DNA of 64,000 nucleotides from Parietichytrium sp. I65-24A (taxonomy: Eukaryota > Sar > Bigyra > Thraustochytrida > Thraustochytriidae): contig BLSF01000074.1 in assembly GCA_012862575.1 (NCBI GenBank), forward strand, positions 116,306 through 180,305, written 5' to 3'. Below, in pieces: positions 1 through 11,490 of the stretch. Every line of letters starts with the position of its first letter. Position 1 is the stretch's first letter. A program made the position numbers and the translations under genes. The notes below the pieces were generated by a model. That model made no database searches, had not been told where the DNA came from, and saw only the letters and a program-made list of their open reading frames with translations.

Positions 1-708
1 AAATAGAGAGCTCATGGCCAGCGCGAACGCATCGAAAGTCGAGAAGGAGATGCCTTTGTAGAGATGGCGGACATGGGCCGTGGATATATGTATTTGCAAA
101 AAAAAAGATGTCGTGGAGTCTCATCAGAAGAGTGGAGGTGGAGGAGAAAGATGCCATGTGCCGAATCGTCCGATGTGAGGTTATGGAGAGAAGCAAGGAG
201 AGAAAGAAAGAAAGATAGATAGATAGAGAGAAAGAGAAAGAGAGAGTCCTTTCATCTTTGGGTGAACCCACTTGTGTGTGAGTTGCAGGTTTCGTGCGTG
301 GGCCATCGGAGTTTGTGTTCTCATTGCTTTAACATAGGCTCTGCTAAGTAGTCAATCTTCAAAATTTGAAATTTTGGAATTGAGAAACGATTTTAGCAGC
401 GAGGCAGAAACGTGAAAAGAAGATCGCAACGGATTAAAGTAAACTTGGCAGATAGCTCGTTCAAATCGAAAAAGCGGAGAGGCAAGTGGAGCTTGATTTG
501 GCTCACGTCAGAGAACAAAAGAGGATAGTGGGGGTTAAGAGAATGGGTTTCCCTGGACATCAAACGAGACAAATATATATATCTTTGCGACGTGGTACAT
601 TTTGGTTCATCAACGAAAAGGAAGAACGAGGAACAAGATCAGATGGAGATGTGTGTTTCTTGCGGGCACAGATGTGCCAAGCGGAAAGGCAGGCAGCATG
701 GTATGAGT
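1..708. other. Intergenic, no gene supported
   Basis: I see no credible gene. The stretch holds a purine-rich GATA/GAAA low-complexity run at about 200-246 and an otherwise mixed sequence. A 90-codon open frame at 486-758 on the plus strand has no recognisable domain and overlaps the end of the minus-strand gene, so I do not call it. Confidence 0.5.
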
Positions 709-1341
709 TTACAGGGATGGTACATCATGAAGAGGTGAGTGCTCAAGGAACACGCTAACGTAGGACGCGCATTTTTGGCAAGAGCACTGTGAGCAGTGGC
801 TGTCGAGGAGGTAAAAGAGCCATTTGTTGGAAGGCCTCAAAGCATGGAGTGCAGAGATAGACTTGTCGTCGCCTATCAGCAAGGGCACGCGATTGCAGAA
901 TGTTTCGCCTTTTGACGCCAGGCTTGTTGTGCAAAGAAGGCGTATGAAGCCGGGAGCGATGGCTCCGTCAGGCACGCAGTCGCTGGAGCATCCGAAAGCT
1001 CTCAGAAAGAACGCCGCAAACACCCGCACGAGATCGGCGTTGCCTCGGTCCATCTCAATTGTGCAGTCCAGCAGCTTGAGCGCGAACAGCCACTTGCCTT
1101 TGCACCTTTTCAGCTCTTCGACCGGAAAGAAATCGCCCAGCGTCGCCCCAGATTTGCACTCATTCACGGCCGTCACCATCGCCTCTTCGAACTTGGTCGG
1201 AGTCCACTCATTTCTAAGAAAATCTTTTGCGGCAGCTCCTGGACGACCTTCTGCCGCGGCGTTGTTCGTTTTCAGGTTCTCCCTGTTCTCTGCTAACGTG
1301 GCAGCGAGCAGCGCCGCTTGCACCATGCCGAGGCTCGACAT
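709..1341 (-). CDS. Hypothetical protein, 210 aa
   Basis: An open frame from ATG at 1341 to TAA at 709 gives a 210-residue protein that I do not recognise. It is probably soluble: there is no signal peptide or strong membrane span. The phrase KWLF..LLD occurs twice, near residues 83-91 and 172-179, which may mark a weak internal repeat. The C-terminal 30 residues are cysteine-rich (C..C.C..C) and look less protein-like than the rest, so an unrecognised intron near the 3' end is possible. Gene identity rests on length and composition only. Confidence 0.45.
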   Translation of the reverse strand: MSSLGMVQAALLAATLAENRENLKTNNAAAEGRPGAAAKDFLRNEWTPTKFEEAMVTAVNECKSGATLGDFFPVEELKRCKGKWLFALKLLDCTIEMDRGNADLVRVFAAFFLRAFGCSSDCVPDGAIAPGFIRLLCTTSLASKGETFCNRVPLLIGDDKSISALHALRPSNKWLFYLLDSHCSQCSCQKCASYVSVFLEHSPLHDVPSL

Positions 1342-2236
1342 TATCCAACTCGCAGTCCGTTCTCGTCTTCAGCCTTCACCACAGCACCACATCTGACTCC
1401 TCACCGCAAGATCTCTCAATTAACGGAGCAGCCCTCTGCTCTACAAAACCGTACCCTGAAGCCCGTCACACGGTCTGTGGCTGAGCTGAGCGAGCGCCAG
1501 ACACTTGCCTACGTGTGCAGCAGTCCCAATTGTCACCCGCAAATTTCGCGCACACGAACATTATGTATGGCTCGCCTCCATCATGATTCTCCAGTCTTTG
1601 CAAGCCCTAACTTAACGAGTAGCTGCGTACTGACTGTGAGTCCTCATCCTAACCTTGCTTTTTCCCAATCCTAGCATTCCAATCAGCAGGAGTCAAGGTA
1701 GTCAAGGCCACCTGTATGCTTTGACGATTTTGTACACGGAGCGTTCACAATTCTGACTTTCGATACCGATTTTTCGAAATGGGCTTCTGATTTCTCCCTT
1801 CGGGAGCGTAGTGTTCGTCGCAGAAAGCACGTGGGCCGGCTCGGCTGCGCAAGTGTTCTGATAGTGAATTAATTTAATTCACTTTCAGAACGATTGCAAA
1901 TGTTCGACTCTGACACGCAAAAGCACTGGTTGAAACGGCTGCGCCAAGCGATCATTGCTCCTCCTGCTCGCTTGTGCGATTCGCGTCCATTAATTTTTTT
2001 TAATTTTTAGTTTATAAAAGCACAACTAGCGGCTAAATGCCAGGACTTTATCTTCCAACCACGCACGTTCGTCCAAAGGACTCCTAAGGGCCGGGCCGAA
2101 CTCAGCGACGTGGAGGCTACCGTCATGCAAACTATCGGTTCAGTTCAGAAGGGTCGCGACCAAAACTAGCCAAGACCTGCATTCACCAAACAGTTCTCGG
2201 CAAAGACTTCTTGGAGCTGGGCTTAGCGCGGCACCT
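1342..2236. other. Intergenic region with palindrome
   Basis: This is the gap between two minus-strand genes. It contains a near-perfect 37-bp palindrome (1855-1891, listed separately) and a T/A-rich block at about 1990-2020. Short open frames here show no domain signal. Confidence 0.5.
1855..1891. repeat. 37-bp near-perfect palindrome
   Basis: Two 18-base arms (1855-1872 and 1874-1891) are reverse complements with one mismatch, separated by a single T. The core is AGTGAATTA facing TAATTCACT. Function is unknown; it could be a protein-binding operator, a foldback remnant or a replication-generated hairpin. Confidence 0.85.
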
Positions 2237-3430
2237 CTAGAGCTCCTCTCCGCCGAATTCGCTCTCGTTCGCGAGCTCAGGATTTGTTGTATTCTTTTTG
2301 CTCTTTTTCCCCTTCTTGCCTTGCTTTTCCTGATGGAGCTTCCGCAGTGTTTCGACCTCTTTCAAATAGTCCTCAAGCCACGCACGCTTTTCCGCTAAAA
2401 ACCCTTCCTTCTCAGTGCGCGGCCCGAGAACGAAGACATACCTGCCGTGCACGAAAACCCTCAGCCCGGGAAGGCTTTCCTTCACCTCGGTCAGACTTTG
2501 CATGCCGGCATCGGTTTCCAGCAGAAAGAGACTGCATTCGGGCGACACGCGACAACCGTGAAGCACCTCTTCGTCGACTCTTCCCTCCTTCTCCAGCAAC
2601 ATTTTGGCCTCTTGCTCAAGCTTGGCCTGAAGTTCCTCTTTTCTTGATGCGCGTTCTCTCTCGCGTTGCACCATTTCGTCAAATTCCTTGAAAGTGCGGT
2701 CCCAGCACTCTTGACCTTGTTCTTTTGCTTGCTCGGTATCCAGTACGTGCAAGGAGACAAAGTCGTCATTTATTAGAACTCGCATCCCGGGAAAGTTGCG
2801 CTTCACGTTCTTTCCCTCTTTGCCAATGAATTTACTGACGAAACTAGGATCGATGCGGCGACTGCAAAGCACCACTTCGCCTGGCCTTACGAATTGTTTT
2901 GGCAGATTCTTGGTCTCTTGGCCAAGTTTCATCAAGCTTTCTTCCACTTTTGCCTCGCTTTCACTCATGCGTTGCACCATTTCGTCGAACTCCTTGAAAG
3001 CGCGGTCCCAGCATTCCCGACCTTGTTGTTTCGCCTTCTCAGTGTCCGGTACGTGCAAGGATACCAGGTCGTCATCAACTGAGACTCTCATCCCGGGAAA
3101 ATTGCGCTTCACATTCTTCCCCCCCTTTCCGATGAAGTGGCTCACGAATCTCGGATCGATGCGGCGACTGCAGAGCAGCACTTGACTCGGCCCCACGGGC
3201 TTCTTCTTGTACACCGTAATGAGTGCACCAGACCGAGTCATCGGAAGAATCCTTTGATCCGCCAACCGTCTGACCTCTTTGTCGCCCACCCTCCTCTGCG
3301 CTTTCCTCTGTTTCGCATGGTTTGTCATCCGCGGGACCATCGTCTGCACCACAAAGTCATCCTCGTCATTCTCCCATTTCCTCCCGCCCCTGCGGCCCCA
3401 CTTGGCGCTGCCCTCTTCCCAGTCACCCAT
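2237..3430 (-). CDS. Tandem KH-domain RNA-binding protein
   Basis: Probable cytoplasmic or nuclear RNA-binding protein of about 397 aa. The open frame extends to 3508, but I prefer the Met at 3430 because the preceding 26 residues look like untranslated leader. Counting from 3508, two units at about 109-182 and 211-283 each carry a KH-type GxxG loop (IGKGGKNVK and IGKEGKNVK) followed by RNFPGMRV and a helix ending in FKEFDEMVQR. A third, degenerate unit at about 317-385 keeps LPGLRVFVHGRYV but has lost the loop. The N-terminus is Arg/Gly/Trp-rich and the C-terminus is Lys-rich (KGKKSKK). The two good units are also very alike in DNA, suggesting a fairly recent internal duplication. KH assignment is by motif; the RNA target is unknown. 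Confidence 0.75.
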   Translation of the reverse strand: MGDWEEGSAKWGRRGGRKWENDEDDFVVQTMVPRMTNHAKQRKAQRRVGDKEVRRLADQRILPMTRSGALITVYKKKPVGPSQVLLCSRRIDPRFVSHFIGKGGKNVKRNFPGMRVSVDDDLVSLHVPDTEKAKQQGRECWDRAFKEFDEMVQRMSESEAKVEESLMKLGQETKNLPKQFVRPGEVVLCSRRIDPSFVSKFIGKEGKNVKRNFPGMRVLINDDFVSLHVLDTEQAKEQGQECWDRTFKEFDEMVQRERERASRKEELQAKLEQEAKMLLEKEGRVDEEVLHGCRVSPECSLFLLETDAGMQSLTEVKESLPGLRVFVHGRYVFVLGPRTEKEGFLAEKRAWLEDYLKEVETLRKLHQEKQGKKGKKSKKNTTNPELANESEFGGEEL

Positions 3431-5599
3431 ACTTTCTTGATTGTTTCTTCCAAGACGTGGGCCAGTGCGAAAGTGTACTCGCTGTGTGTGTACGCGCACT
3501 GGGTACAACTGAATTCTGTGGTACGCGCGGATCTGTGCTTGTGAGGAAGGAAGACACGTTACTCACTTGCAAGATTATGATATTTTTTCGCACACATTTG
3601 CTGAGAAACCATCTCCACAGAAACTCATTTGGAAGCCTTAGCTTGGAAGAATGCCCAGATACATGCAATAAATTAGGAAAAGCATGAAATGCCGGTGATG
3701 ATTGAATAAAGAATCGCATTTGCAGGTAATTCAAGCGTCAAGTGCTAGCTATTTTCCATTGATGACATGCATTTGCCATTTAATTTACGAAATTACTAAA
3801 AATCTGAACTCTGAATCAGTGCTCTGAATCCTGAAAAATTGAGAGTTTTCAAATTTTAAATGCGCAGAACAACGTGAATCGCATAGCGTTGCTAGCAAAA
3901 AGCGTAGTGATTGGCCCGCGACCGTTTTTATTGCAAATTGCAAAATTCAAGTTGAATTGGACGAAGTGGATGGAATGGTTGGCAACATGTTCATTTCACG
4001 GAGAGCCTCAAATGTTCTGCGATCATTTGGGTGTCGACCATTTGAATTTGCGTCAGGGCAGCCAGCATTTTTCCCATGTTCGCCATCTTCAGACGAGCAA
4101 AAAGTACTTGCCGCCCAGGCCGCAGAGCATCCTGTCACTCCTTCTCCGAACTCGCCGTGATCACCCTCAAGATGACATACACCGACTCGAGGACTATCTC
4201 CCCCTGTTCACCGGCATTTTGCAGGTGATGTCGTGCGACGACGATTTGACGACATGGATGGGAGTGATTAGATTACTGTTCGTTCATGAGAATACATTTT
4301 GCACCATACCTCAGATCCGTTTTGATACTGACCTGCAAATCTTCTTGAAGATCCCGCTTTCATCAGCTTGAAAAGCTAATTCGGGATAACTTCGTTTTAT
4401 CGGTCCAGGGTTCCACGATTCGACCGCATCTCCTGGAAAGCAATGGCAATGGCTGGCGCTGACGAGTCACCCGAGTACGAAAACCTTGGCCACCACATCC
4501 GGAAACTCACCAAGTCCTGGCACCTTGTTTGTACCGGTAAGTCCATCGAACACTGTCATAGCACACAGAAGCACACGATCGACCACAGCACACCGCAGCA
4601 CACAGACCAAATACTTCAAGATAATTTATTGAAACCTTTGGAAGGTTTTCAGTTCTGAATTCTGAATTTTGATCTGAATCCTGCGAAACTTGGCATCAAT
4701 TCGACACGTCATAAAGTTCTCTTCACACTCTTCACACTGTGAACCAGTTTGCAACGATTGAGGAGATGCGCATCTGAATTCCGAATATCACGCACCGATA
4801 GCTGCTTTTCATAAGCACTCGTATCGGGCGCGCAGAAAAACAGTCGCGCTGGATATCGTCGCGCCAGCTCGCAAGTGTTCGGAAACGAGAAGCTAGCTTG
4901 GCTGTCGAAATTCAGGTCAGGTGGTCGCGAGCAAGTTTTCCGCGCCAAAAATGGCGAAAGACACCGGTGCGAATTTCGTTCCTGGCCCTGCTTCGAGAAA
5001 CATCTAGCAAGTCACTAAGACGCCCACTACATCTAGTCGGTCTGAATTTCGAAGTTAGTTGGAACGCGAGCAAGTCGGTCCAGAAATGTTTTCCTGAATC
5101 AATTGAGAGATAACTCTATCGACGAAATTGGGAGAAAACGGAGGGGAATGTTGGATGCACGATGTGAAGGCGAACCATCTTGTCGAGAGGTTGAAAAAGA
5201 ACTTGCTTCATCTCGTCAATCTCGAGCTCATCCCAGATCTTTTATTTTGGGGTTATAAGCTTAGGTCCAAAGAATTAACCAGTCTCGCGGTCGTCATTTA
5301 CCGTTACTCCCATTTTATCAATCGACAATGAACAATCAAGATGAAATTTAATCGTATCGATTCATCGACACTGCGACGCACTCGCAGCGCTCTCTCTCTC
5401 ACTTTCTGTATATAATCTTTTTTTTCTTCCTCTCTGCAAACAGAAGAACGAAGCAGTACTGTACGAAGCAGTCCGCCTGTGAGGCTGATGCTCAAGCCTG
5501 AGGTCGGAGTCGGGACCGGAAACAATTCAGAGTATCGCCTTACCCGCACGATAGTCCTGGCCAAAATCTCGTCCCTGTCCTGCCGTTTTTTTTCTATCT

Positions 5600-5655
5600 T
5601 TTTGCATTTTGCATTTTGCATTTTGCATTTTGCATTTGCATTTTTGCATTTGCAT
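5600..5655. repeat. TTTTGCA tandem repeat
   Basis: About seven imperfect copies of a 7-base TTTTGCA unit, shrinking to 6- and 8-base variants at the 3' end. It is simple-sequence DNA in a gene-poor region. Confidence 0.85.
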
Positions 5656-8600
5656 CGACGCTCTCCTCACACAACCCAACATGAGCTTCCAGGTGCTCCA
5701 ACATGAGAGACTCACTCGCTCTCATTGCAATTACGATAAGTTACGACACTGAGGACACTGAGGAATGGTTTTCAGAATTCAGAAGAACAGTAGTTGCATG
5801 GCGTCCCCCCTACGAAACGCACCTGATAGCCTTACTAGTCGCATCTCCTAGGCCTCTCGCGGCGGCTCTTTTTCTTGCCTGCCCGTTCTCACGGGGTGAG
5901 GTACAGTAGCGTACCTATAGCGACCGTGGTAGTCCAACGGGCGAGTCTGAGACGCAGAGAGCTTCGCTCATATTTTTGCATTCCTAACCTCATTTACTTT
6001 TCTTTTTGTAGTCATTCTGAGAGAGAGGGGGAGAGATGCACTGATAAAATATGAGTCAAGGGATATGAATGAGCGCTTCGGTCTTTCGCTTTTCACAGTC
6101 GATCGATGTACTTTTCGTCAACTAAGAAATGAAAGACACGCGAGCGATTCTTGACACTCCTCTCAGATGTGCTCCAGCTGTCCCAGTCTTCCTTTTACGT
6201 AGGGTAGCTAGGACCCTAGGAGTTGTCGGGTGGGATTTCCTCCCTCCTTCTTATTTCTTCGATCAGCTTTTCGCCGCTTGACAAGCTCTAGCGGAATCAA
6301 TAGACACAGATTAATGAAGGTGACCGTTCTGAACTTCTCTGCGCGAATATTGCGAAGCACAAGAACTGGTAGGCGTCTTTATGACCCCTACAAGAGAGGC
6401 CCTCTTGAAAGACTAGTATATTGTTTAGAAGAAGAAAAAGTGCGACTCTGCATTGACTCTTACCATATCATTACCGAAAAGCGTATCAGATGCGATGGGA
6501 GCCTCTCATCCCGCTTGCGCTGTGTGGAAGCAAGGCGAGCGGGCGGGAGGAGGAAGGATCTCCCAAAAAGTTCTTTTATCGTATACTGTAACGCGCTCCC
6601 ATAAGCCGTGGAAGCTTTCTTAGGGCCGGAACTGTTTTCTGGAGTGAAGTAATAGGCAATCACTTAGTTGAAACGTCGGTTCCCTCCTTCCTCTTGGCGA
6701 GAAGTGTGAGAGCATCTGCGGTGGAGAGGAGTCGAGAGAGAAACACCGTGATCCAACAGATTCAACATGATTCAACTCCGACTTTTTCCTTGATCTTGAC
6801 TTTGCGATGAACTGACCGTGAAGGAGAGGAATTGGAACTATTGGAACCGCAAGCAGCCGGTCCATTGCACCACGGTGTGGCTGGCGAGACGAGATATAGA
6901 CAGATAGATTGCCTCGCCCGAACTCGAAACGATATCCCCGATGGTAGCGTATCGGCCATGCGGACCACTACGACCGGTTGCGGAACCCAAAGCGAGCGAG
7001 GAGGATATGGGATTTGGAAATATTGGAACTTGGGAGCTCTTTGTGAACACTTTTTTTTGTTTGTACAGTGACTCCAGTGACCGTACCACATAAAGGCCGA
7101 GAAGGAGCGATAAGATAGTGAAAGTGCAAGTTGAAAGCCAGGCCGCGCTGTTCTCATTCTCTCTTTTTTCAAGACATTTTCGACCGAACCATCCATCCAT
7201 GCTGTGCTGACAGTGAGACTGACTACAGTCGTCTTCAGCAGCGGCGGTAGTACCAATAGTACCAATACACAGTACTCTCAGCAAGTTACCGCTCTTTTCC
7301 TGCTTGACTGGTCAACGACGGAGATGTGAATTCAGAGCAGAGAGTTGTGGCGAAGCTCTTGGTTCAGTGTTTCCGAGATCAAGCTCTTCTTCCTTCGAAC
7401 GAATTGGTGCTCAAGTTCTGTGATTCTGGATAATTACATCTGAATAGATAATAGATAAATGAATATGGCGACACAAGCACATGCATTTGTCAGAACAGCC
7501 AGCACCTTGTCCATCCCGAGTTTGTTCCAGGCAAGAGCTACTGAATACGCTAGCATAGGTTAGCGCCTGGCAGCGTCATTGCCGCAACGGTGTCAATTCA
7601 CGCTCTCCATCTCGGCGTCTCAACCAAGAACTTTCTCATCTCTCATCTTTCATCTGAGCTGGATTCTTCTTGGGACACAAGTGCAGAGAGAGAGAAGGAC
7701 AGAAAGTCAGGCCGGCGATCATCAGAGTTGCCGCTGTAGCCACGAGCTTCCTCCGTCTTTGATTTCCCTTCAGAGACACTGCGCGCCACTTGTCGCCGTA
7801 AAAGATAAAACTTTTCAGAAATCAGAATAGATAGTGAAGCTGTGTGTACTACTTCCCAAAACTAGTAGATTATAGAGAGTACCGCTGAGAGGCGGCGACT
7901 ATCAGAGGAACCGGTAGCTGCGGTGGTAGCTCCAGAGAGGCTGGGAGAAGGAAGGGCTGTAGTGAGGGCCGAAAAGTGGTTCAGCACTGCTGTGCGAAAA
8001 GGCAAGTTTGCTGAAGTGGATGGAGAAAGAGATGGAACAAAGGGAGAAGCGTGGCAGTAAGCGATGTCTGTACGAAACTGTAGTCGCCATCCTCGCCTCG
8101 TCTTTTTGCCAGCATAGAAATAAATCAGAGTCTCCAAGTTCGGTTTTCGTTCCGAACGCATTCCGACTTTCCAACTCTGTTCTCTTCTCGTTATTTCCCG
8201 TTCCCGTGTCGGGAAAAACAACGAGTCATGTCGCTGTCAAGTTTACGATCGAAATGTTCGCCCAGTCAAATGTTTTCAATTGTAAATTGTAAAAGCATTT
8301 GGAATGCATGGGGGGAAAGTAAAGTGCAAAAATGATCTTTTTCCCAACGCAGTTCAAACGCTAACTGAGGTTATCGAGCCACTAGCTCTGTGGAGTTGCC
8401 ACAGCACGTGACTGACTCTTTTCCCTGCCTCTTATGTAGACCGTTATTATTTCCCATTGGAGACTACATAACACGATAGTCCAATTAGGGTTTGGGTGCG
8501 AAGTGTTTCTGGGATAGCTGGAGGCGTAGCGCCGCTCGTAAGACAGCAACTTCGGAGACAACGCCAAGACAAGGAGCCCAGCGGAAAAGAAAAGGATAGT

Positions 8601-9060
8601 GCTAGCGCGCGCTACCTCGAAACATAGGAGCCCCGGACGACTGGCAAAGTGCAATCCATCTAGCACTCCTACTGAAGACGCCTATCGTCTGCAGTGACTG
8701 AACGCTAGCCAGCTCTTCTCTGCTCCTCCTCCTTCCCTCTCCCGGTCCTCCGTCACACTTCTTTCTCCTCCAGTAACACACTTCTTTCTCCTCCAGTACT
8801 GTACGTCCCTACTACCTGCTTAACGCCCCGGCCTAGTCCCGGGAGAAGGCAGAAACCCTCTACGGGTCTCCATGGCGGCGCCTACGGACCCTGCGCCTAC
8901 CCCTGCTATCACAAACCATAATCCAGGCGTGGGGAAGAGCTGGGGTGAAGTCATGCAAAATTGGTGAAATGGGATGGAAGGTCCTATGCACCAGTAGCTG
9001 AGTGCTATCAGCGGGAATTGCAATGCGAAAGTGCTTGATCGAGTTGCCATAGAAACGAAA

Positions 9061-9118
9061 GGAGACAGAGAGAGAGACAGAGACAAAAACAGAGAAACAG
9101 AAAGAGAAAGAGAGAGCA
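9061..9118 (+). promoter_or_regulatory. GA-rich tract upstream of TIL gene
   Basis: A purine-rich GAGACAGAGAGAG-type tract about 330-380 bases before the ATG at 9442, with purines on the sense strand. Similar tracts precede SDHC, GlnRS, ATG14, STT3 and the myosin, so it is a candidate promoter or 5'-UTR element. Function is inferred from recurrence only. Confidence 0.35.
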
Positions 9119-9441
9119 GAGCTCCAATACTGAGTGAGCAACTGACGGGAAGAAGGACACGGGAGCGCAGCAAACAATTATAACAACAACAACAACGACG
9201 ACGACGACGTCACAGACCGTACTCCATTCGGCACAGTCCCCAAACGCAAAACAGCAACACATCAAAAGCAACACAGCAAGCAGGTCATCAAAGCCTTTGC
9301 TCAGCAAACCCCAAAGACCAAAGAGAAGGACTTTGCGCGAGCTGTGCACAAATATACATACATACATAGCAGCTCGGTTCTGTCGCTGTTTTGCAGAGCA
9401 AGTAGATACAGATACATACACACGTTTTCACTTCATCATCG

Positions 9442-10281
9442 ATGGCCAAGTTTGCGGTGATGCGCGCAGCGGTGCTGGGTGTGTTGGCGGCATCTTGTCG
9501 CGCGGTCTCTCACGGCAGCATGCGCGGGCTGGTGTCCGAGGCCACACAGGTGGTGTGCGACGGGAACATGGTGTTCAACAAGTGCGGGAACCAGTGCCAG
9601 CAGATGTGCGGGCAACCGGCCATGGACGAGGAGTGCAGGTCGCCGTGCGTGCCAATGTGCGAATGCCCCACGGATAAGCCGTGGCTGCATCCGCTGACGA
9701 TGACATGCTTTGCGACCGCCGAGGAGTGCCCTGCGGACGGCACGGTGGTGGAAGTGCCGAGCAACAGCACCCAAGGAAACGAGACCTCCTCGGGCGAAGA
9801 GCAGGATTACATCTACCCGCCTCAGGACGACTATGACATTGCCTGCCCGAACAATCAGTTCTTTTCCAGCTGCCACTCCAGCTGCCCGCTTGTGTGCGGC
9901 CAGCCGACCCCTGCGTTTTGCACCTTGCAATGTGAGCCTCGGTGTGGCTGTGCGAAAGGCTTGTACTTGGACGAAGAGACACAACTTTGCGTCGCGGACT
10001 GCAGCACATTAGAGGTTCCAGACGAAAAGCTTGTCGAAGTCGCAGTGGAGGTGGAAGAGGTCAAGTGCGCGAGCAATCAGATCTTTTCCGAATGCACTTC
10101 GTCGTGCAAGCTCAAGACGTGCGCCAACCCAAAACCAACCTGCTCTTCATCAGAGGAAGCAGCTCAATGTGTGCCTGGCTGCAAGTGCCCAAAGCGCAGG
10201 CCATACTTTGATGAGGTCCAGCAGAAATGCGTCAAGCTTGCCAAGTGCTCTGCGCAGACCTCAAACCTATTCGTGGTTTAA
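9442..10281 (+). CDS. Secreted triple-TIL cysteine-rich protein
   Basis: A 279-aa predicted secreted protein. Residues 1-21 form a signal peptide (short basic start, hydrophobic VLGVLAA core). Three trypsin-inhibitor-like (TIL) modules follow, each with exactly ten cysteines: C39-C96, C135-C187 and C209-C269, all with the typical C.C pair and closing CxxxxxC or CxxxC spacing. An acidic, Ser/Thr-rich linker with two N-glycosylation sequons (NST, NET) joins modules 1 and 2. TIL modules occur in serine-protease inhibitors and in adhesive, mucin-like proteins, so either an inhibitor or an extracellular matrix component is possible. No transmembrane anchor is seen. Start chosen because the signal peptide begins there. 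Confidence 0.85.
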   Translation: MAKFAVMRAAVLGVLAASCRAVSHGSMRGLVSEATQVVCDGNMVFNKCGNQCQQMCGQPAMDEECRSPCVPMCECPTDKPWLHPLTMTCFATAEECPADGTVVEVPSNSTQGNETSSGEEQDYIYPPQDDYDIACPNNQFFSSCHSSCPLVCGQPTPAFCTLQCEPRCGCAKGLYLDEETQLCVADCSTLEVPDEKLVEVAVEVEEVKCASNQIFSECTSSCKLKTCANPKPTCSSSEEAAQCVPGCKCPKRRPYFDEVQQKCVKLAKCSAQTSNLFVV

Positions 10282-10467
10282 GCAATGCTGCCGCGTTGCC
10301 GCCACTCCGAATTCACACTCGCCCCACTTGGCGGGGAGCGAGAAATGGGGGACCGAACACTCTTTGGTCCTCCGCATTTCCTTTTCTTTCATTATTATCT
10401 TTTGCCCTCTGTACAATTGCTTGGCTTAAGTGTTCCATCTTGCATCGTGCGTGTAAATGTAAATATA

Positions 10468-10473
10468 AATAAA
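10468..10473 (+). terminator. Candidate polyadenylation signal (AATAAA)
   Basis: AATAAA about 190 bases after the TIL gene stop, in an A/T-rich run. It is likely the 3'-end signal of that gene, by position only. Confidence 0.45.
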
Positions 10474-11384
10474 GAACCGTACAATTTTTAAGATTACCAT
10501 AACAACTCAGAAATTCTATTCTTGCTTTTGCTTTTTTTGGAACGATTTCAGAAGTTCAGAATTCAACTTGAATGACGAAGAACCAACGCTCAAGGACGGT
10601 CCGGTAAATGGGTAAGGACTTGAGTTTTTTATGGGTCACTTTTAGTCAGGGTTGCGAGGGTTGCGGGTCGAGACAGACTCACGGAACAAAGTGAGCTTCA
10701 CATAAAACCTCCTAGAGCTCTATGCACTGCACACTTACAGATTCCGATAAAGATTTACTAATCCTAAAAGACGGAACGACCACTGCTACAACTTCTTACT
10801 ATTTCACAAATAGCATCTATTCATTTCCATGCCACTATCTAAGGTAATTAGTCTACTTATGAGTAACTATAATTGAATTAGAACAATCTATACCTCCACT
10901 AGTGATCTGTTCACTGTTCTCATTGACAATTACTCAACGCAAACACTGATCACAATCACTATGCCTCATTCACCTCCCCTCCTAGCGCCACTACAATACC
11001 TAGAGCCTACACATTTCCATAGGTATCCTTTCCCTATTCTAGCAACTACTCCAAACAGCACCACTTCTTCGATACCACACCTCTACCCACCCCTACCAAC
11101 CACTATAGCGTCCTATCACGCATCTAACGCATACCCTATCCACTCCTACCAAACAGTGCTGTATTGCTACCAAAACAGTAGACACTAAGGTGCATGCTAT
11201 CCTGTAGCTATACGCCAGTCTATCCTTCCTCCGTAGCGCTGGTAGCGTGGATGGAACAGATATTCTACGTACTCACCCACTACTCACCTATATCACTATC
11301 ATTAGATCGATAGAATAGAGTGAATAGAGTAGCGATGAAAATGTATTATGAAAATGAGACACTCAGAGACAAAGAAAGAGACAC

Positions 11385-11396
11385 TGTACGCGCGCG
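11385..11396 (+). promoter_or_regulatory. TGTACGCGCG motif upstream of SDHC
   Basis: A TGTACGCGCGCG word 95-106 bases before the SDHC ATG and immediately before the GA tract. It belongs to the recurrent GTGTACGCG family found near most gene starts in this window. Confidence 0.4.
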
Positions 11397-11440
11397 AGAG
11401 AGAGAGAGATACACATAGATTGATAGATAGACAGATAAAG

Positions 11441-11477
<37 letters not shown>

Positions 11478-11478
11478 A
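11394..11478 (+). promoter_or_regulatory. GA/CA tract upstream of SDHC
   Basis: Nearly continuous GAGAGA, interrupted by GATAGATA and (AC)n, ending 12 bases before the SDHC start. It probably lies in the 5' UTR or core promoter. Purines are on the sense strand. Confidence 0.4.
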
Positions 11479-11490
11479 AGGTCGGAAGAA

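Larger units (their letters stand above)
3431..9441. other. Long region without confident genes
   Basis: Six kilobases with many stops in all frames. Seen here: GTGTACGCG-type motifs at 3488-3497 and 3521-3530 just upstream of the KH gene; repeated CTGAATTC-like words (3805-3835, 4650-4680, 5771-5784); a TTTTGCA tandem repeat (5600-5655); and a GA-rich tract at 9061-9118 before the TIL gene. A short exon-like stretch at 4410-4534 ends in a good donor (CCG|GTAAGT), but I could not assemble a gene around it. The open frames at 3874-4371, 6230-6604 and 6762-7284 carry no recognisable domain. Confidence 0.45.
10282..11490. other. 3' UTR, C/A-rich block and SDHC promoter
   Basis: After the TIL gene 3' end, about 10940-11190 is strikingly poor in G on the plus strand and rich in CTACC/ACCACT words. 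A TGTACGCGCG motif (11385-11396) and a long GA tract (11394-11478) then lead directly into SDHC. The open frame at 10961-11188 comes from the biased composition and is not called. Confidence 0.5.
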
